The notes: a model not told the origin generated them from the sequence alone. A stretch of DNA of 64,000 nt from Metopolophium dirhodum (GCF_019925205.1 NC_083568.1:3214237-3278236); one strand, 5' to 3'; numbered from the stretch's first letter, positions 49,266-64,000 are shown. Program-made: numbers and translations.

Positions 49266-50085
49266 ATCGTATCATGTGATATTATTTATAGCCCGGTGAA
49301 CAGTATTGTTATTGCTCGTCCAAGATTTTGGTCTGAATTATACACCTCAAAAACTGGTTCTGGCCTATAGGTACGTCGTCGTCTACACGTTTGGCGTCAC
49401 AGTATTCCTTTTTTATAACCTGTAGTTGTGACCCGAAAATCGATAGTAAAAAATCAATTATTTTAATGCACTTTGTTAGTATACGACAATAGATAGTATA
49501 TTTATCGTTTTTCACTGTAATAACCGTGTTACAATGTTATATGTACTATAGTAAAATACAGTAATATGCTAATTATTATGTTTTTATTAAATATTACATA
49601 GACGATCAATATATTAATGAGTTTAACACATACAATTTAATTTTGCCGAACCAGAACACAATGTACGGTCGAATGTACTACCTGCTAAATATACCTTTTT
49701 GGGACGCAAGTAGTAGGTACCAACGCAGACTTATACCGGTATTAATATTATATAGGTTCCTTATTGATATAGTTAGGCGTATGTAGATATTTATGGATGT
49801 TATATATTGTATTCTAAATCATAGATAACGTCTGTAGATTTTGTGATATTAATACATGTGATTTCATCACGAAACTATGTGCGTTCATAAAACAAATTTA
49901 AATAACCTCAAAGACAGCCGCGGTCAATTATAGCTGGTATGTTGTTTTATAATAAAAAAAATCAGATTATATTGATAGATGTTTTTAGTGTTTAATTACA
50001 TTTGATAAATAAAAAAAAACTAAATAAAATTCAAAAAAAAATATCTCATTTTTTAAGGTTACCTCAATAACTATTAAAAATAGCA
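49266..50085. other. AT-rich intergenic DNA
   Basis: Nothing recognised. Confidence 0.55.
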
Positions 50086-50569
50086 ATTAAGAGAACGCCA
50101 CACACCGTATGTATTGTCTCCGTCTTACAAACTTAACAACATAGCAAAAACTGTTTTACGCTGCAAGGGAAAAAAAAATTACTATAATATTATAGTTAAA
50201 CTAATTATAGTAAATATAACTATTTAATAGGCACCTAAAATAACTAAAGTGATTTACTTATTATTACTATATAAATATAGTTACTAGTTATAGTTAAGTT
50301 TACTATATTTCAGTTCGAATAACTATAATAATTTAGTAAATCTGATTAATATTATAGCTATCCCTATAGCAATCATAATGTACAGTCAATCCTACTATTT
50401 TTATAGTACAACTAACTGTTTTGTTTTTTCCGTGTGGACAACAATTTTACAAGTTTTTGTAATTCTACTATAAATACAGAGGGAGTAAAGTTGTCCCTCA
50501 CAAAATGGTATTTTCTCCGTTGTACATTTGTATGATGGAGACAACGCATTTGGGTGTGGTCCTCTTAAT
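50086..50569. mobile_element. MITE with AAGAGGAC-type inverted ends
   Basis: The left end ATTAAGAGAACGCCACACAC and the complement of the right end, ATTAAGAGGACCACACCCAA, are inverted repeats that continue through GTTGTCTCC. The interior is filled with TATAGTTA / TAACTATA short inverted motifs. A partial copy is at 29806. 484 bp. Confidence 0.75.
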
Positions 50570-52185
50570 ATAATATCAATGGAATGTCGACTATTAGGTT
50601 AGGCTTAAATACCTTACTTAATGTATACCCATCAGATAATGGATTTGAAAAAAGGTTAGGCTCAGGATTTTTATGAGATATTTCATATCAGCTTTAACGA
50701 ATCTAAAGATAATAACGCGTAGAAACATAATATATCGATGATTAGGTCCCCTTACACCACAATCAATATGTCTATCTTACCGAAAATACCTAAATATTTG
50801 TATTCTACTTAATAAATAATTTAGGTATAATATATGATAAGTTAGGTACCTAAGTATTGATTTTTATTATAAAATTAACACGCAGTCACTGTCATTTTTC
50901 TATACCGGAATCTAATGTACCTAAATATTATTCCCTTATGACAATTCGTAAACCATATTCACAGCAAACAAAAAAATCATAATTATAGCGAATATTGTAT
51001 TCATAAACGTTGTAAAATTAAGCAAAATTGTGTAAGTACATTATTTTTAAACAGATTTATTAATTATTGTGGACCTTGAACTGTTTTTTTGTTTTAAATG
51101 AGTATATCCATACTAACATACCGTTATATTATATAATGTAGTTATAGTCTTAGTAGACGGTGGAATAATTATTTTGGTATAATATACAAAAGACGAGTGC
51201 AGAAATGTATAGTAATTATTTCACCTGTTGATTTACCGGGAAGTGAACCATAATTACACGTTAACATAAATATAAATAAATCATTGAACTTGTGAATAAT
51301 TTTGTGTTTCCCCCCCCCCCCCCCCCCAATTATAATTATCGATATGGTAACGCGTCTTTGACATTCAAAATTTAAATTGTATTTAAATGTGATTTGCCTA
51401 ATAATGTACTTAAAAATTGTATTTAAAAACTATACATATATTAAAACATGGATTGCACTAAATCGTGAAAACGCGATAATAATACCTAATTAACGAAAAC
51501 AAATTTTTCTCGTCAAACGAATTATACTATTACAGTCAAGAGTAATATTATTGCGTAATGTTCTATAAACCAATAACGAATATCAATCCGAAACAAAAAT
51601 AACAAATATTAGAATTTTTTATTTTTTTTTTATCGTCAGACACACGGATACAGACATGGTATAGCCTACGTCATAATATATAATTTTATACAAACCTATC
51701 GCTGACAATTTTAAGACGACGACTCACATTTTATTCTCGGTGTTTTTACACGTTCGTCAATTATTGATCATCTGTCGCGCGTCATTTCGGAGAACTGCAC
51801 CACCACCAGATCTAGGTCAGTGTATTCGTGTGGGTATAATTCGTAGTGTGCACATTTTAATAATTTACACCCGTCCCGAAAACACGAAATTCGTCCGAAA
51901 AAAAAGTGCCGCGCAAAATACGCACCGACCGTTTCTTAGTACCGCTTCCTCTATAGACTTTCCTCCTAACCTTCGCGCATCCTGTAGTATACAGTATTAT
52001 TATTATTTATTATACCGTAAAAATCGTGTGGGTTCAGCACGTTCGGCTTAATGATAACAATATCTGATCGTCAAGAATATTATAGAATGCGTTCCTCTAC
52101 ACGTTTCCGGTTTCACGCGATTTAATAATATTATATTGTGGGTGTAATATTGTTAGAGTGTAGTTGTGTGATAAACTCACGAGGG
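50570..52185. other. AT-rich intergenic DNA
   Basis: Contains an 18-base C run. The plus frame at 51740..52051 has no recognisable feature. Confidence 0.5.
51310..51327. repeat. C homopolymer, 18 bases
   Basis: An uninterrupted C run. Length is assembly-sensitive. Confidence 0.9.
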
Positions 52186-52333
52186 TAGGCCACCAAACTC
52201 GCTGCGGCGGGTCCTAAGAACTGCCGCCGGGGCGATCGCCGTTAGGCAAACACCCGAACATGGTACACGATTTAGCGCGGTCAAAAGTGTAGTTGCCCCC
52301 GGTGCATGGGTAGGTCCTACCCGTTCGGCGTCC
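52186..52333 (-). other. Isolated GC-rich protein-like fragment, unassigned
   Basis: In an AT-rich setting this block reads on the minus strand as GRRTGRTYPCTGGNYTFDRA, continues through MFGCLPNGDRPGGSS to a stop, then stays open. The composition and abrupt edges suggest a transposon or gene relic. I cannot name the family. Confidence 0.3.
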
Positions 52334-55300
52334 TAAATATTAATATTAGAATCAGTTGGCTATAGACGTTTAGTCGAGGTTCCATCATAGGAAATACCTA
52401 TTTTGCTTTCCAGCGTGCATCAGAACAGTTAAGTCTCTATGACAATGTGTATCTAGCTATACTATGATATAATTATAATTTATTTGTTTAGTATAATATG
52501 ATTTCACGAAAATAACCTTAATCATAATGTCATAAAAAATAAGTTCGAAAATCACATGTGTCAATTTATTCTCAGTAGGCACCTCCTATACATACTTAAT
52601 AAATATTAAATTTAAACGGGTTAAAATTTAAACTTAAAATATTTTTTATTTATTATGTATACCTACACATTAAATATAATAATAATTATTATTAAGATTA
52701 AATTGTCATAAAAATATCTTATGCGACACGATGACATTTAACAGAAATAATTTTAATAAAATCAAATGTATCCTGTATTAAACTATAACACTATTATCAA
52801 GTATAGTGTGCATCCGTTACACCACGATCGCAAAACGGATAAATCCGAAAACGACTTCGTTTGAATAGTTAGTGGTGCGGGATGGCGGGGGGAACCGTTC
52901 GGTTTTTACTCGGGACAAGGATACAGTTTATTTTTTTCGCGTTGTGTTTTAAAAACCATACCTATATACAATTTATAGTAGTATATACTATAATATATTA
53001 TCGTAAAATAACATTTAAAACGTATAATATTACAATAGGTACGTCACACACCCGCGACGATGGTCGATAATAAGTGAGTGCGATTTCGGGTCAAGGACGA
53101 ATATTGGAAACTGGAAACGGTTCCGGTATTAATCGTCGGAATTAACAATGACTCATATCATTATTGAAACATACGCACAGACGACGTCCCCCAATTATTT
53201 ATTTTTTATTTTTACAACTGAAGAGAGAATGAGAAATGTGAAATGTAAACTCTCGTGCATTACACATTGTACAACACCTAGCTACAATAATGATACGTGA
53301 AATTTTTTTTACCCGTAAATACCCGTCTTCGCGGACCGTTGCGCAACCGTTCACTGCCCACTGCAGGCGATAACGTAACATCGTGCAAAATGTTTCTTTT
53401 CATCTCTTCGACCGAAAACAATGTATAGTTGAATGTGCCTATTATGATTTTGTTTTGTTTATCTCGAAATTCTACAACAAAGCGCACACTCAATCGGGTA
53501 TACGTAAAATAATGTTATACATATTATACAGCTGAAGATAAAAAAATGATATCCATTTAATTAGTCACGTACAATAAGAGATCTCTTGGTGCGGGTAAAC
53601 GAAAATAATATTTTTATAATATCATATACGATTACACAATAATAATAATAATTACGTTTAGTAAAAATAGACTTTTTATCGTAATTTATTACTTTTGTAC
53701 GTCAAATAAAGTACCTAGTATCTTTGTCTCAAGGCTATTAATTATTTATATGACTTAAATACTGCTTTAAAAACTGTGGTAATCAATAAAAATAAAAATA
53801 AACGCCTGCTCGAGTAGTCTAAACCGAGATACAAATTAATATAATATTAAAAATACGATTTAAATTTAAATACATTGCAGGGTAAAGATGGAAATAAAAA
53901 TAATTTTACGCGTGCGTCTATTAATTTTACAAAACCGCTCGGTGATCTATAAAACAAGGAAAAATAATTTATTATCAGCGATTTTTATGTTTTGTAAATA
54001 ACACATAAAAAAAATGTATGTACAATATTTTACATAAAACAAATATCTCGTCGATTACACCGTTGTAAATTTGATGACCATAAAAACGACGGACCTTATA
54101 GTGTACAAGATGACATTATACATTTTAAAACCGCAATGAACATAAACACGGGGTTAGTCTAATGACGATGACAAGATGTCCATTAGATTATCATAAAAAC
54201 GATTTTACAACGCACTCGGCTGGTTGAAAACGATCTCGAGTTTTAAAAACCTACTGCTGGTAAGATTTTTTTTATTATTTAAGAACGAATTTAAATACGT
54301 CGAAAACGTATATAGGTACCCATATAGCGTATAAAAAAAATGTACAAAAAAAACCTATTTTGTTTCATTTAAATAGGTTTAGGTAACCCACTACCTACAT
54401 TATACATATATAGGATTTAATTATATCGTAAATTTCATTAATGACTAGGTACCTGTAATGGTTTAAAATTTAAATAGTATAAATTATTATTACAGGTACC
54501 ACGATATGATTATAATATGTACCTATGTGAACGTATCGTTCAAAAATATAAAATGAATGACATTAATTGTTTAACGATGTTAAACCGGCCGGTGTATATA
54601 CTTATGACTGTAGTAGGTAGTAGTTTTTTTAATAAATTGACGTATATTGTGTATATTATTATTATCATGTACCGGATAGTGTTTGTCCAATGTCCATAAT
54701 ATATTATACAGACAAAAAAATATGTATCCTAATAGAACATTTTTCGTCCTGAAAATTATCAAGTTAATACTTTATTGGTATCACCTATAATATTATATGG
54801 ATAGTAACGAAAGCGTTATACATACTGATAATGGTGTAATCGAAGATCACGGTCATCGATGAAATACACATTACTGTCCACGTCATCTAAAATTCCACGA
54901 GACCAAAAAAATCAAAAATTAGGTGAACCTAATAAAAAACTTAATTAAGTGTGAATTAATATCGCTCACCGCAGTATTATAATATCAACGTTAAATTTAA
55001 AAACTAGAATGTGTTATTCAAAAATTAATTTTATCAAATCATTTATTTTACTTATCCTTCCATTTATCGTGTAAATGTACACAGGAAAACACAAAATATA
55101 TTATTTTTAATTTTATGATGTACTAGGTGATATGATTTAAAGAAAATGCAATATTCTATAAAAAACTCTTCACTGATTTACAGCATTTTAGCTTACGAGG
55201 ACAGTCTACATACTATGCGTATGTATACTTAATTATTAGTCACCGTATATTCTCGCAATAATCGCGTATCATTAATGGAAATGAAAAAAATACCTCAAAG

Positions 55301-57656
55301 TTTCGGACTCGTGCAGCCCGTTAATATTGACGACGATAGAAACGACGCGATCCACACCACTATACTGTACATAAAACGAAACGAGCTCTGAAACTCGGTT
55401 TATCACGCGTCGGAAAATCATCGACCACATTACAGCATAATATTATATGCGTATAATAATATACATATATAGGTATACCCTGCACTTCAACGCGGCCTGC
55501 AGCAAGCTCTCCCGCTGCACTATGTATATAATATTGTTTTAGGGCCCATATACTACTATAGCAGTAAAGTTCGCATAAGCTACGACCGAGCGCTCACGCC
55601 CATCGTACAATATTATATTATATTATATTATTATTATTACGATGGTATATGACAATACGCATATACGCATATCCTGCAAATGTTTTTGGACCGCTTCCAC
55701 ACACACGCACACGCACATCATCGAAGCGTCCAGCTTAGTCATCATCCCTTTCCCCTCCCCACCCCGTGACATCACCCACTCGCACTTGTATATATATATG
55801 CAGTGTAATGTCCGTCATTTGGCGTCGGGGCAATCAGAGACGGGGCGTCAAAATGGAAACATATATATAAATTCGAGAGCGGGTCTGGCGCGTCCGGGAG
55901 TCGTTGGTTTTTACGAGCAACAGCCCGGACACTGGTGCAGGAAATTCCTCGCTACCCCTCCGCACTGGCCACCCCCCCCCCCCACCCTTTTAGACGCGCG
56001 TGTGGCACATATCGTTTTCCGAATTCATTTCCACCCTACACACACACACACACATGCCACTATAGTATATAACTTCCGAGTGTGTGTTGGTCGCTCGGTG
56101 TGCTCTGAGAGTATAATAATAATGTATACATATTATTATATACGCAATATTTGTGTAACACTCGACAGGCGCACATATATACACTCGCGGTCTTTGAGAA
56201 CCGACAGTGCACCACAAATAGTCGAATCGTTCGCCTTTCGAATTCAACTTTTTTTTTTCTTATCGTTTGAAATAGTTTAGAGCTAAAAATCCGCTTTTTT
56301 GGATAGGTTTTTATTCGCTTTGTGCACTGTATGCGCCGAGTCGATGAGGTGAAAACGGTTATCCCTGCGAAGTGCAGACAGATTGCATGGGTATATATTG
56401 GAAGGTACAATGTGAAAACGAGACGTATTATACACCATTATTTTGCGACATCGCACACGCACAATTAACTCTGCCAAACCGGGCACAATTATTAAAGCGG
56501 CACTGCATATATTATATAGTGTCGTCTCTGCAGATAATGTAGCTATTGACTTCACGTGTCCCAGTGCACCTATATAATAATATGTCTGCGAGAAAATATC
56601 TCGCGCACACCGCAGGGTCGCGACTCTGTCCTTGCTGCGGCAGAAAGCGGACGCGTTTTGAGCGGACACCGCTGATACAGCCGATTTCACCGAGAAATTA
56701 TGACGACAGAAAACGTATTATCTTTTGGTTGTTGTGTACTCGGACGGGTCGACCGCGGCACCGCATAAAAAATTACGACCGACCGTATATTAGGTATATA
56801 ATATTATATTATAGTATAGCAATATGTGTACCTACACTGCGCAGCTTGCTCGTAAGACGGTTCGAAATATTTATCGCTTTGAAATATTATTATTATTACA
56901 CGCGGGAAAAATAGAGTTGTTTAATTATATCACCGTAATACATTATATGCACATTGATACGCGTACCTGTTTCGTACTCGGACGGGGTACGCTATAGGTA
57001 CTACCTATATAATAATATATTATATATATATATATATGTATTATACATGTACCTATATACCTGCACACATACTCTGCACGCATTAACGTTATCAATAACT
57101 CAATATGGCATCACGAACGTTATTAGTTTCTTTTAAAATGTTTTTGAAAAAAATAAATAAATAAACCGCCGCGCGTGTATAGGTAATCATCGCCGCACAC
57201 CGCGTCATATTTTATTTCTTTCAGTGCAAATAATATTACGTCGGAATCGTTATTAAATTCGTAAATTATAAAAAGTCTGAGTGTAAATAATAATAATAAT
57301 AATAATAATAACACGTAGATAGATTTTATACTTCAAACACGCTACGCGTCGCATGTATATACGAATATGATAATATAACGCGTTCGCGGGTACAAAGAAT
57401 GCGCGCGATAATACGCTCGCCAGAGTTGTATTTTATAATAATAATAATACTATAATAATATTATAATTGTTCGTGTGAAATTATACATAATGAACGGTAA
57501 GCTTTATGGGCTTGTATGTACCAATTACATTATAATATACCATATATAATATACCTTATGTAGCATATACTATTATAGTGCTATAATATATTATATTATT
57601 ATACCTATATAAAGGTGGGCAAATGAAGCTACCTAATTATTATTAGTCGTTTTTCG
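52334..57656. other. Intergenic stretch, no gene supported
   Basis: AT-rich up to about 55300, then mixed with CA repeats and C-runs. Frames at 55642..56280 (212 codons, plus), 56283..56690 (minus) and 56546..56914 (plus) overlap each other. The first is built largely on microsatellite and C-run sequence. No splice-supported gene seen. Confidence 0.5.
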
Positions 57657-57698
57657 CAATAATGTGTGTTTAAAAATTAAAACAAACACACATTATTG
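57657..57698. repeat. Perfect 15-bp inverted repeat with 12-base loop
   Basis: CAATAATGTGTGTTT is followed after 12 bases by its exact complement AAACACACATTATTG. It could form a hairpin in RNA or DNA. No miRNA is recognised. Confidence 0.85.
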
Positions 57699-60600
57699 TA
57701 ATTTATTACGTTTTTAACGTTATGCAAATCGTTTAAGTTTTTTTTCACATTTATTTATTCGTCTCGAGCGTAACCTAACCGCGCGTATTTGCGGTCTAAA
57801 CAAGAAAAATTCATAAGAATAAGCTCGCACGGGTAATATGATATAATAATATATTAACACAACATATTATATAGATAGGCACCTAATACCATATTATACC
57901 GGTGGTCAGTCGTGCGATTCTCGGGTAAACGTATATCCGCCGAGATTTACGATAAGTAGTCCATAAATGATGGACGCGTTTTCCCAATCGTTTTGTCCAG
58001 ATCGTTGCCAATTTCGTTCATAATGATAATATACACAAGATTATAAATGACAGTAGTTTTTTTTTCTCGCATTTGTCGTTATTTGGCTAATGGGACGTGT
58101 ATAATGACGGTGCTGTCGCGATAGAGTTAGTATTATTATAATTTATAATGATGTAGGTTTGGTATATATATATTATATATTATATAGGTACGTCCTAACC
58201 GGTAGGTACGTTATCGATACACCCAATACGCAGATGTACGCAGTAACCCAGTATAACGTTGGTAACCATGTGATAATATATTGTGCGTATTGTCAATATA
58301 TAGGATAAAACTATAACAATGGTTATAGTGGTTATAGGTATACTCACGGATTTGCATAATTCAATTTTGTTTTAAAACGTACGAATTAGTATTCGTATTT
58401 TTACGCGCGAATACAACTCATATAATAATAGTATACGTACCTATCTCTGATGTCGAACTTCGTTTTAAACCCGAATAATATTATGTTATACAGGTACCTA
58501 CCGTAATACTCCCGAGTTTCTCCATACATGCAATCTCTAAGCAGACAAAACGAGACAGTCGACAAACAAGCGCTAAAATTATTCATAAAAGAAAGTATAT
58601 GATATAGATAGTTTATTGTAACAAAATATATAACCTGTGAACAAAATTTTAACTATATCATTAATATATCATATTATTATAATACTATTAGTAGTAGAAA
58701 AAAATTATTCTCTGAGCCAAGGCTCCAGAAAGTTGCTGAGGCTTATTTTTAATAAAAAAAAAAATCAAAACATATTATATTATCGTGATGAGTAATTAGG
58801 TACGTCGAACCACAGAGGTATATAAATTATATAGTATTATTAAAAGGGCATGTCCGATTAAAAAATAATAATATTAATCGGATTTTCGTCGGTCGCTGAT
58901 GATTACGCTGCATTTCACAATAATAATAACGATTGGTGTAGGTTATATGCGCTGATGTAGCACAAGTGATGTAAAACCAATACGCGTGTCCCCGTAGGGC
59001 GGTCGCTGCTGCAACCGTATGATTATAAACTCATAAACTTGAACGTTAAAAAAATAATAGAAAATATCGTATGGTTTTTTTTTTTTCGATTTAAAAAATA
59101 CGAGAGTCCGAGCGCGCGTGTTTGCAGTTTTACAAAATATTATACTTTAATGTACGGCCATGATCGTCGTAAGCGAAATTTTTTACCGTAACGATTGCTA
59201 TTATCTCGCGAATTGAGTTTGCGCGGCGACGAAACCAGTTTATTCGCGGGCAACAGTACCTATGTTATTATAATATTATTTACTCGCGGTTCAGTATATT
59301 TTCGTATTATACCAATCACGTCGGTTTAAAATTCCGTCGAAAAAAACGTTTGGACGATATTTTTCCACCGATTTCAGGGCCAGAGTCCCGTGCCGCTCGC
59401 AGCGTATATTGATATACATTACCACCGTACATTGTACGACGAAACATAATAGCAATTATAATGACAATAGTAATTATAATATTTTAAATATATATGTACG
59501 GACATAATATTATAACAAATACGACTAGAACACTATACGGTGTCGTGCGGTTATCATGTTACGACCGCGCGTATGTTTAGTGTTTACCGAGAGACTTGAG
59601 TGCGCGGCGGCATCAACGTCGTCGTCGTCGAACACACAAATAACGTTCACGATAATAATATTATAGTGGCGCGTCTCTACTACGTATTATATTGTGTTGG
59701 AAAAAAATTCAAACAAACATAAAAAACAAAGTCACAAAAGAATAATAGCCTTTTTATCGGTCGTACCTACAATAATAATAATAATGATAAATAAACCGTC
59801 CACGACGATTGCGGTTCATCAAAACCCACTCGGCCGCTAATGGATTCTCATATACGACGACGACATGTTATATCGTATACTTAGCTATACACATACACAC
59901 ACACACACATAGGTACCTATACCCCTTTGCAGAGTGTGTCAAACGCGCGAGCCCCCTCGCCCGTCGCAGACCCACATCATCAATCGTCGCGCGTATCGTC
60001 CTATATTATAATAATTTATAATAATATATGTTTACCGAAACGACCGCGGTTACAAGTCAAAAGTTCGCACGGTGCATCGAAACTGCACCACCAAGTGAGC
60101 ATTATCATACAGCTCCTCGCCTGTAATACCTATATATGATTATGTATATTATGTACTGCTGTTATTATAATTTATAATAATAATTATTATTATCGTTATT
60201 ACCATTATGATCATTGTACTTATACCTGTATATAGGTATCTACCAAGGTACCTATATGTATATTCGATATACCGCGCGGTTCACCCCCTCGCGGCGAAAA
60301 CACGCTTATTGTTTCGTTATGCAAATGCCCACCGAGCGAACAATCGTATTTCAAAAAGCGCGCCAAAAAGGTGTCGCGGTCTCTCCGGCGCGAGTGTATA
60401 ATATAATATTTACATAACTGCCACACAATCGCATTAAATCAATAGCCGGTCGTTAACGCGCGTTCGTCTCATTAAGCGGCGGTGGTAAAGCCAGCAGGAC
60501 GATTATTTTTTTTCTCACGATTTCGACGTGTGCGTCTGTTTTTTTTTTCCGCGACCATTCAGCTAAATCGTTGTCGAAGTCGTCGCCACCATCGATATAT

Positions 60601-63600
60601 TATTATAATATAGATGAGGTAGGTACCTCGCAGCGACCGTATAGGTCCCGCCAGCGCGGCGGGGTGCGTGCCTCCATATTATAATCGCATAATATGTATA
60701 GGTACCGAACATAATTTTCTAGGCAATTTCACGGGGCGAGTGTGTGCTGCAAAGCTGGTACGCACTACACAAGTACATATTGAGTATGATAATACTGCAC
60801 CGTGTGCAGTGCGATTGTCAGTCGGTTTTTTTCTTTTTTTTAGGTTTTTAAAATCGTCCCGACGGCGGCAGCGGCGGTCCTGTTCGGCGCAGCAGCTGTC
60901 GCAGTTGTATAATAATATTATGTATGGGCATACGTAAAATCGGCATATTTGAATATACCGCGGCGTACTCGCGTATACGATATTATAATGTCTAAGCCGC
61001 GCCCTATCGATCTATGGCAATTAAGACAAAGGAAGGATGAGCGATTATTTTTTACGACTAAAAAAAAAAACAAAAAAAACAACAATAACAATAATAATAA
61101 CGATATATAATACGAAAAGTCGAAAAAAAAATCGGAAAGCAGACGAGACGAGACGCCAAAACCCGCGCGCGCCTCCTCACTCGTCTATACTGCTGCGGTT
61201 GTGACGTACCTACACGCGTAGTACGCGGCGGATATCGTGATCGCGGTCGAGTTGACGCCACTGTTATTTTATTTCATATATATATTTATTTTTTTATTTT
61301 TTTGTGTGTGTCTTCGACGTCTTTCCCTGGAGCCTGTCTGCCCCGAACGTGGGTTTATTGTTGTTCAGGTGACCATTAATGATGTCAATAGAGCACGAAC
61401 ATATTAATATCATCATATATACGCGCGCCCGCCTGCAGGAAAAATAACATATATTATAGGTAGTGAACCGATTATAAGAATAAGGCAAACGGGGAAAAAA
61501 AACCCCGAGACACGTGCAAACCGTTGACCTCGCTTTCAGCTGCGTTCGAGACACCGAGCGTTAAACCCTCAAACCCTTCAGACTGCTGCAGGTAGGTGGG
61601 TACACAAAGAACGAAACGAAATCGACGTTTTAGAAAAATATTGCGTAAAGACTATGACGCAAAGACGTGGTTATACCTGTAGATCGCATTGCGTTGCGAT
61701 CATAATTTTTAATCGTTTCTAAATTAATTATGAGCATGGGAATTATCAATAAACACAATATGAAATTATTAAGAGGGTAGGTATAATATAATATACAAAC
61801 GTTCTAAAATTAGACTGTTATATAGTGTTATATCTACAGCAGCAACAGCGTAGAGACGCTAAAAAGGTATATACATTTTGCTGTCCTCCCGGTTTTAGTT
61901 TTACGACCCTCTGCTGTATGAACACTGCAGTAATGACGCCCCTTCGCAGGTCAACTCGGCCTAAAGACTTCGGTTACGCACGACGATAGCTATATGAAAA
62001 AAAAATAAAAAAAAGGTCGAGAAGTCGCAGCCCATATGTTGTGAACATATTATATATAATATATTTCAATACCTATACTTGCTATATATGATGTAGTCTG
62101 ATGGGTTGATCCAATTTCTTGTACGGGCGTCGGGCACACAATATAATATAGTGGGACGTACATATTGTATTATAATGCGAGTCGTGCCGTCGCACAATAA
62201 TACTTCACCCCCCAAAACGGAATAGCCGACTATATTATATTATATAAGTCAGACTCGAAACGAGAGCGAACGACTCGAAACGAAACTGCATTTGTTTTGA
62301 TTACAATAACTGAACAATAAGTCAGCGTATAGTATAAACAGATAATAATTGTATCCTGCATACGTCACGACTTTAAACTTAAACAGTAAGCTTTTACTGA
62401 AAGCCGTACATGTCGTGTGTATACAAAGTTTGACAATCACTAATCATTCGGCGTTCTTATTCGGTTGTTATTTCCAACAAAATAACACAAAATATACCAA
62501 ACAACACATTTTGGCGAGCACCGTAAGTTGACTTCATATTATCACACGAATAAAAGCTATATAGCTGCAGTGTATACACACGACTGCATATATAACGTAC
62601 CTATAGTATTGTCTCAATTATTTATTATAAATCCGTACTCTTAAACCTTCACCTTATTATTATCTGCACGAACTGCGTGTTTATTTTTAAGTAATTAATT
62701 CTACTAAAACATAGTATTTTAATTGCGCTTTTTTAGACTCGACATCGATATTATAATATATTATAACTATACGCGAATCACTTTAATTTCACAATATACG
62801 CGTATGACATGGATTGTGTGAATATATTAATCGTCGGCGAATGATATATACTAATATAATAATATGTTGTCCATACTATAATAAATATAAAAAATTGTCA
62901 GTTGATTAGCTTCAAAATTTATTTCGATACCTTGAAGCATATAATATATACGTTATGTTTAAAGCCTTGAACCTATATATAATAATTTGTGCGAACTACA
63001 CGCAAATCCTTGTTACAACCCTTTTAAGTCGTTAAACGCGTCAATAATTATTCTCGCTATCGGTATTCTGTATCGATTTTAATTATTATATGATTCATGC
63101 AAGGTTCAGACTGCTGCAGAACACCGCAGCGGGCACGATTTTCTTTTTTTGCCGTTTTACTGTTTTGCGCCGTTATGTACAACTAACTATAGATAGGTAC
63201 ACCTACCTATACCTAGGTAGGTATCTGCTCGAAGAACGACCTCTGAGCTTTTACTTCGCATTGTTCGTATCATTATTATAATATACTATCGTAATGCGTA
63301 TCGCACGCGTATAATATATTATATAGTTAGCAGAAGGTATACGTTCTATATGTTATGTAGGTATTATATCGTATGAACACAATTTTTTTCTTCATATAAT
63401 ATTATACAATATATTATAATATTTTATAAATCTCCGCAAGTACACATATTTTATTGCATCAAAACTCGTGCGCCGTATTATATCTCATGTTTACAATATA
63501 ATATGTAAACCCACCCTGTGCGAATCGCAGAATGAAAATCCCCCTAGGAAGAACCCTGGAAAAAAAATTCACCAGAGGAAAATTCTCGGATTACAATATT

Positions 63601-64000
63601 ATCTACATAGCATTTTTTTCAAATGAGGTGATTGAATGCATATTTTGAAAACGTTGAACAAATTCAAAATTATTAATGGTAGGTACTTACGATTTAGTGA
63701 ATATTGTATGAGACATAAGTTCCCAAAAGTTGTTAAAAACTTAAAATCAAGTATAGGTATGAAAGAATCATTGTTTAATGGAAATTAAAAACCTGAGAAT
63801 AATATATTATATTTAATGTTAAAAACATTTATTGAATACAATTTAATTTACTTTTATGTTATATTAATTATTTTATATTGTCATTTTCAAACAATAACAT
63901 TTTGTTTTGTGTTGTACGACTTCGAAGTCCTCCACGCATAATCGTCAAAATATAAGAAAATAATTAATTAATTTACTTACTATTTATATTATGATTTATT
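57699..64000. other. Intergenic stretch, no gene supported
   Basis: Mostly AT-rich, with CG-richer parts at 59100-59650 and 59800-61300 that hold many short frames on both strands and none convincing. A (CA)n tract lies near 59890-59910. No transposon ends recognised. Confidence 0.5.

Noticed and set aside
55642..56280. 212-codon plus frame
   Set aside because: It is built on CA repeats and C-runs (His-Thr and Pro strings) with no recognisable domain, and overlapping frames are open on the other strand.
56283..56914. 135-codon minus and 122-codon plus frames that overlap
   Set aside because: Overlapping open frames on both strands, with no motif, splice site or composition argument in favour of either.

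Overview
The window reads as nuclear DNA of a sap-sucking hemipteran, most probably an aphid. It is strongly AT-rich. It is full of TATAATATTATA-like strings, TAGGTACCTA palindromes and simple repeats, carries many short inverted-repeat transposons, and has almost no long reading frames. Nothing looks prokaryotic: there are no operons, no ribosome binding sites and no CRISPR array. The species assignment is inference from sequence style.

The main gene is on the minus strand at 24746..28330. Three exons join in frame with consensus splice sites into a 252-residue protein. It starts Met-Ala-Val-Pro-Phe, carries a Gln-rich stretch and a Ser-Pro hexapeptide array, and ends in a hydrophobic tail behind a basic patch. 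This is the layout of Hid (head involution defective), the insect cell-death activator that antagonises IAPs. Its presumed 3' UTR has three bantam seed matches and one miR-2/K-box 8-mer, the kinds of sites that restrain Hid-type genes in Drosophila. A CpG-rich block at 28545..29160 lies just upstream and probably holds the promoter. A second, less certain gene is a single-exon 181-codon frame at 3211..3756 (minus) beside another GC-rich block.

The rest is repeat-rich. The most striking structure is a 5.65-kb foldback/Mutator-like element (34477..40126). It has near-identical terminal inverted repeats of about 765 bp, each built of 146-bp tandem units, and 9-bp target duplications. It carries a nested dispersed repeat, a decayed coding stretch and a tRNA-Lys-like sequence with CCA in the DNA. 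The host sequence was itself tandemly duplicated, and the unoccupied copy survives next door (40528..41105).

Other repeats are several MITEs (810, 9178, 11365, 15291, 19280, 45375, 50086), a LINE 3' remnant (12802), and three families of tandem duplications (13601, 32491, 47400).

Layout: 1-2150 AT-rich with a hAT MITE; 2150-3850 GC-rich with the 181-codon gene; 3850-22100 intergenic with MITEs and a LINE relic; 22100-29160 the Hid-like gene with 3' UTR and promoter; 29160-34350 AT-rich with a tandem array; 34357-41105 the foldback element and duplicated flanks; 41100-64000 mostly unannotatable AT-rich DNA with a MITE, a tandem triplication, a second MITE and microsatellites.
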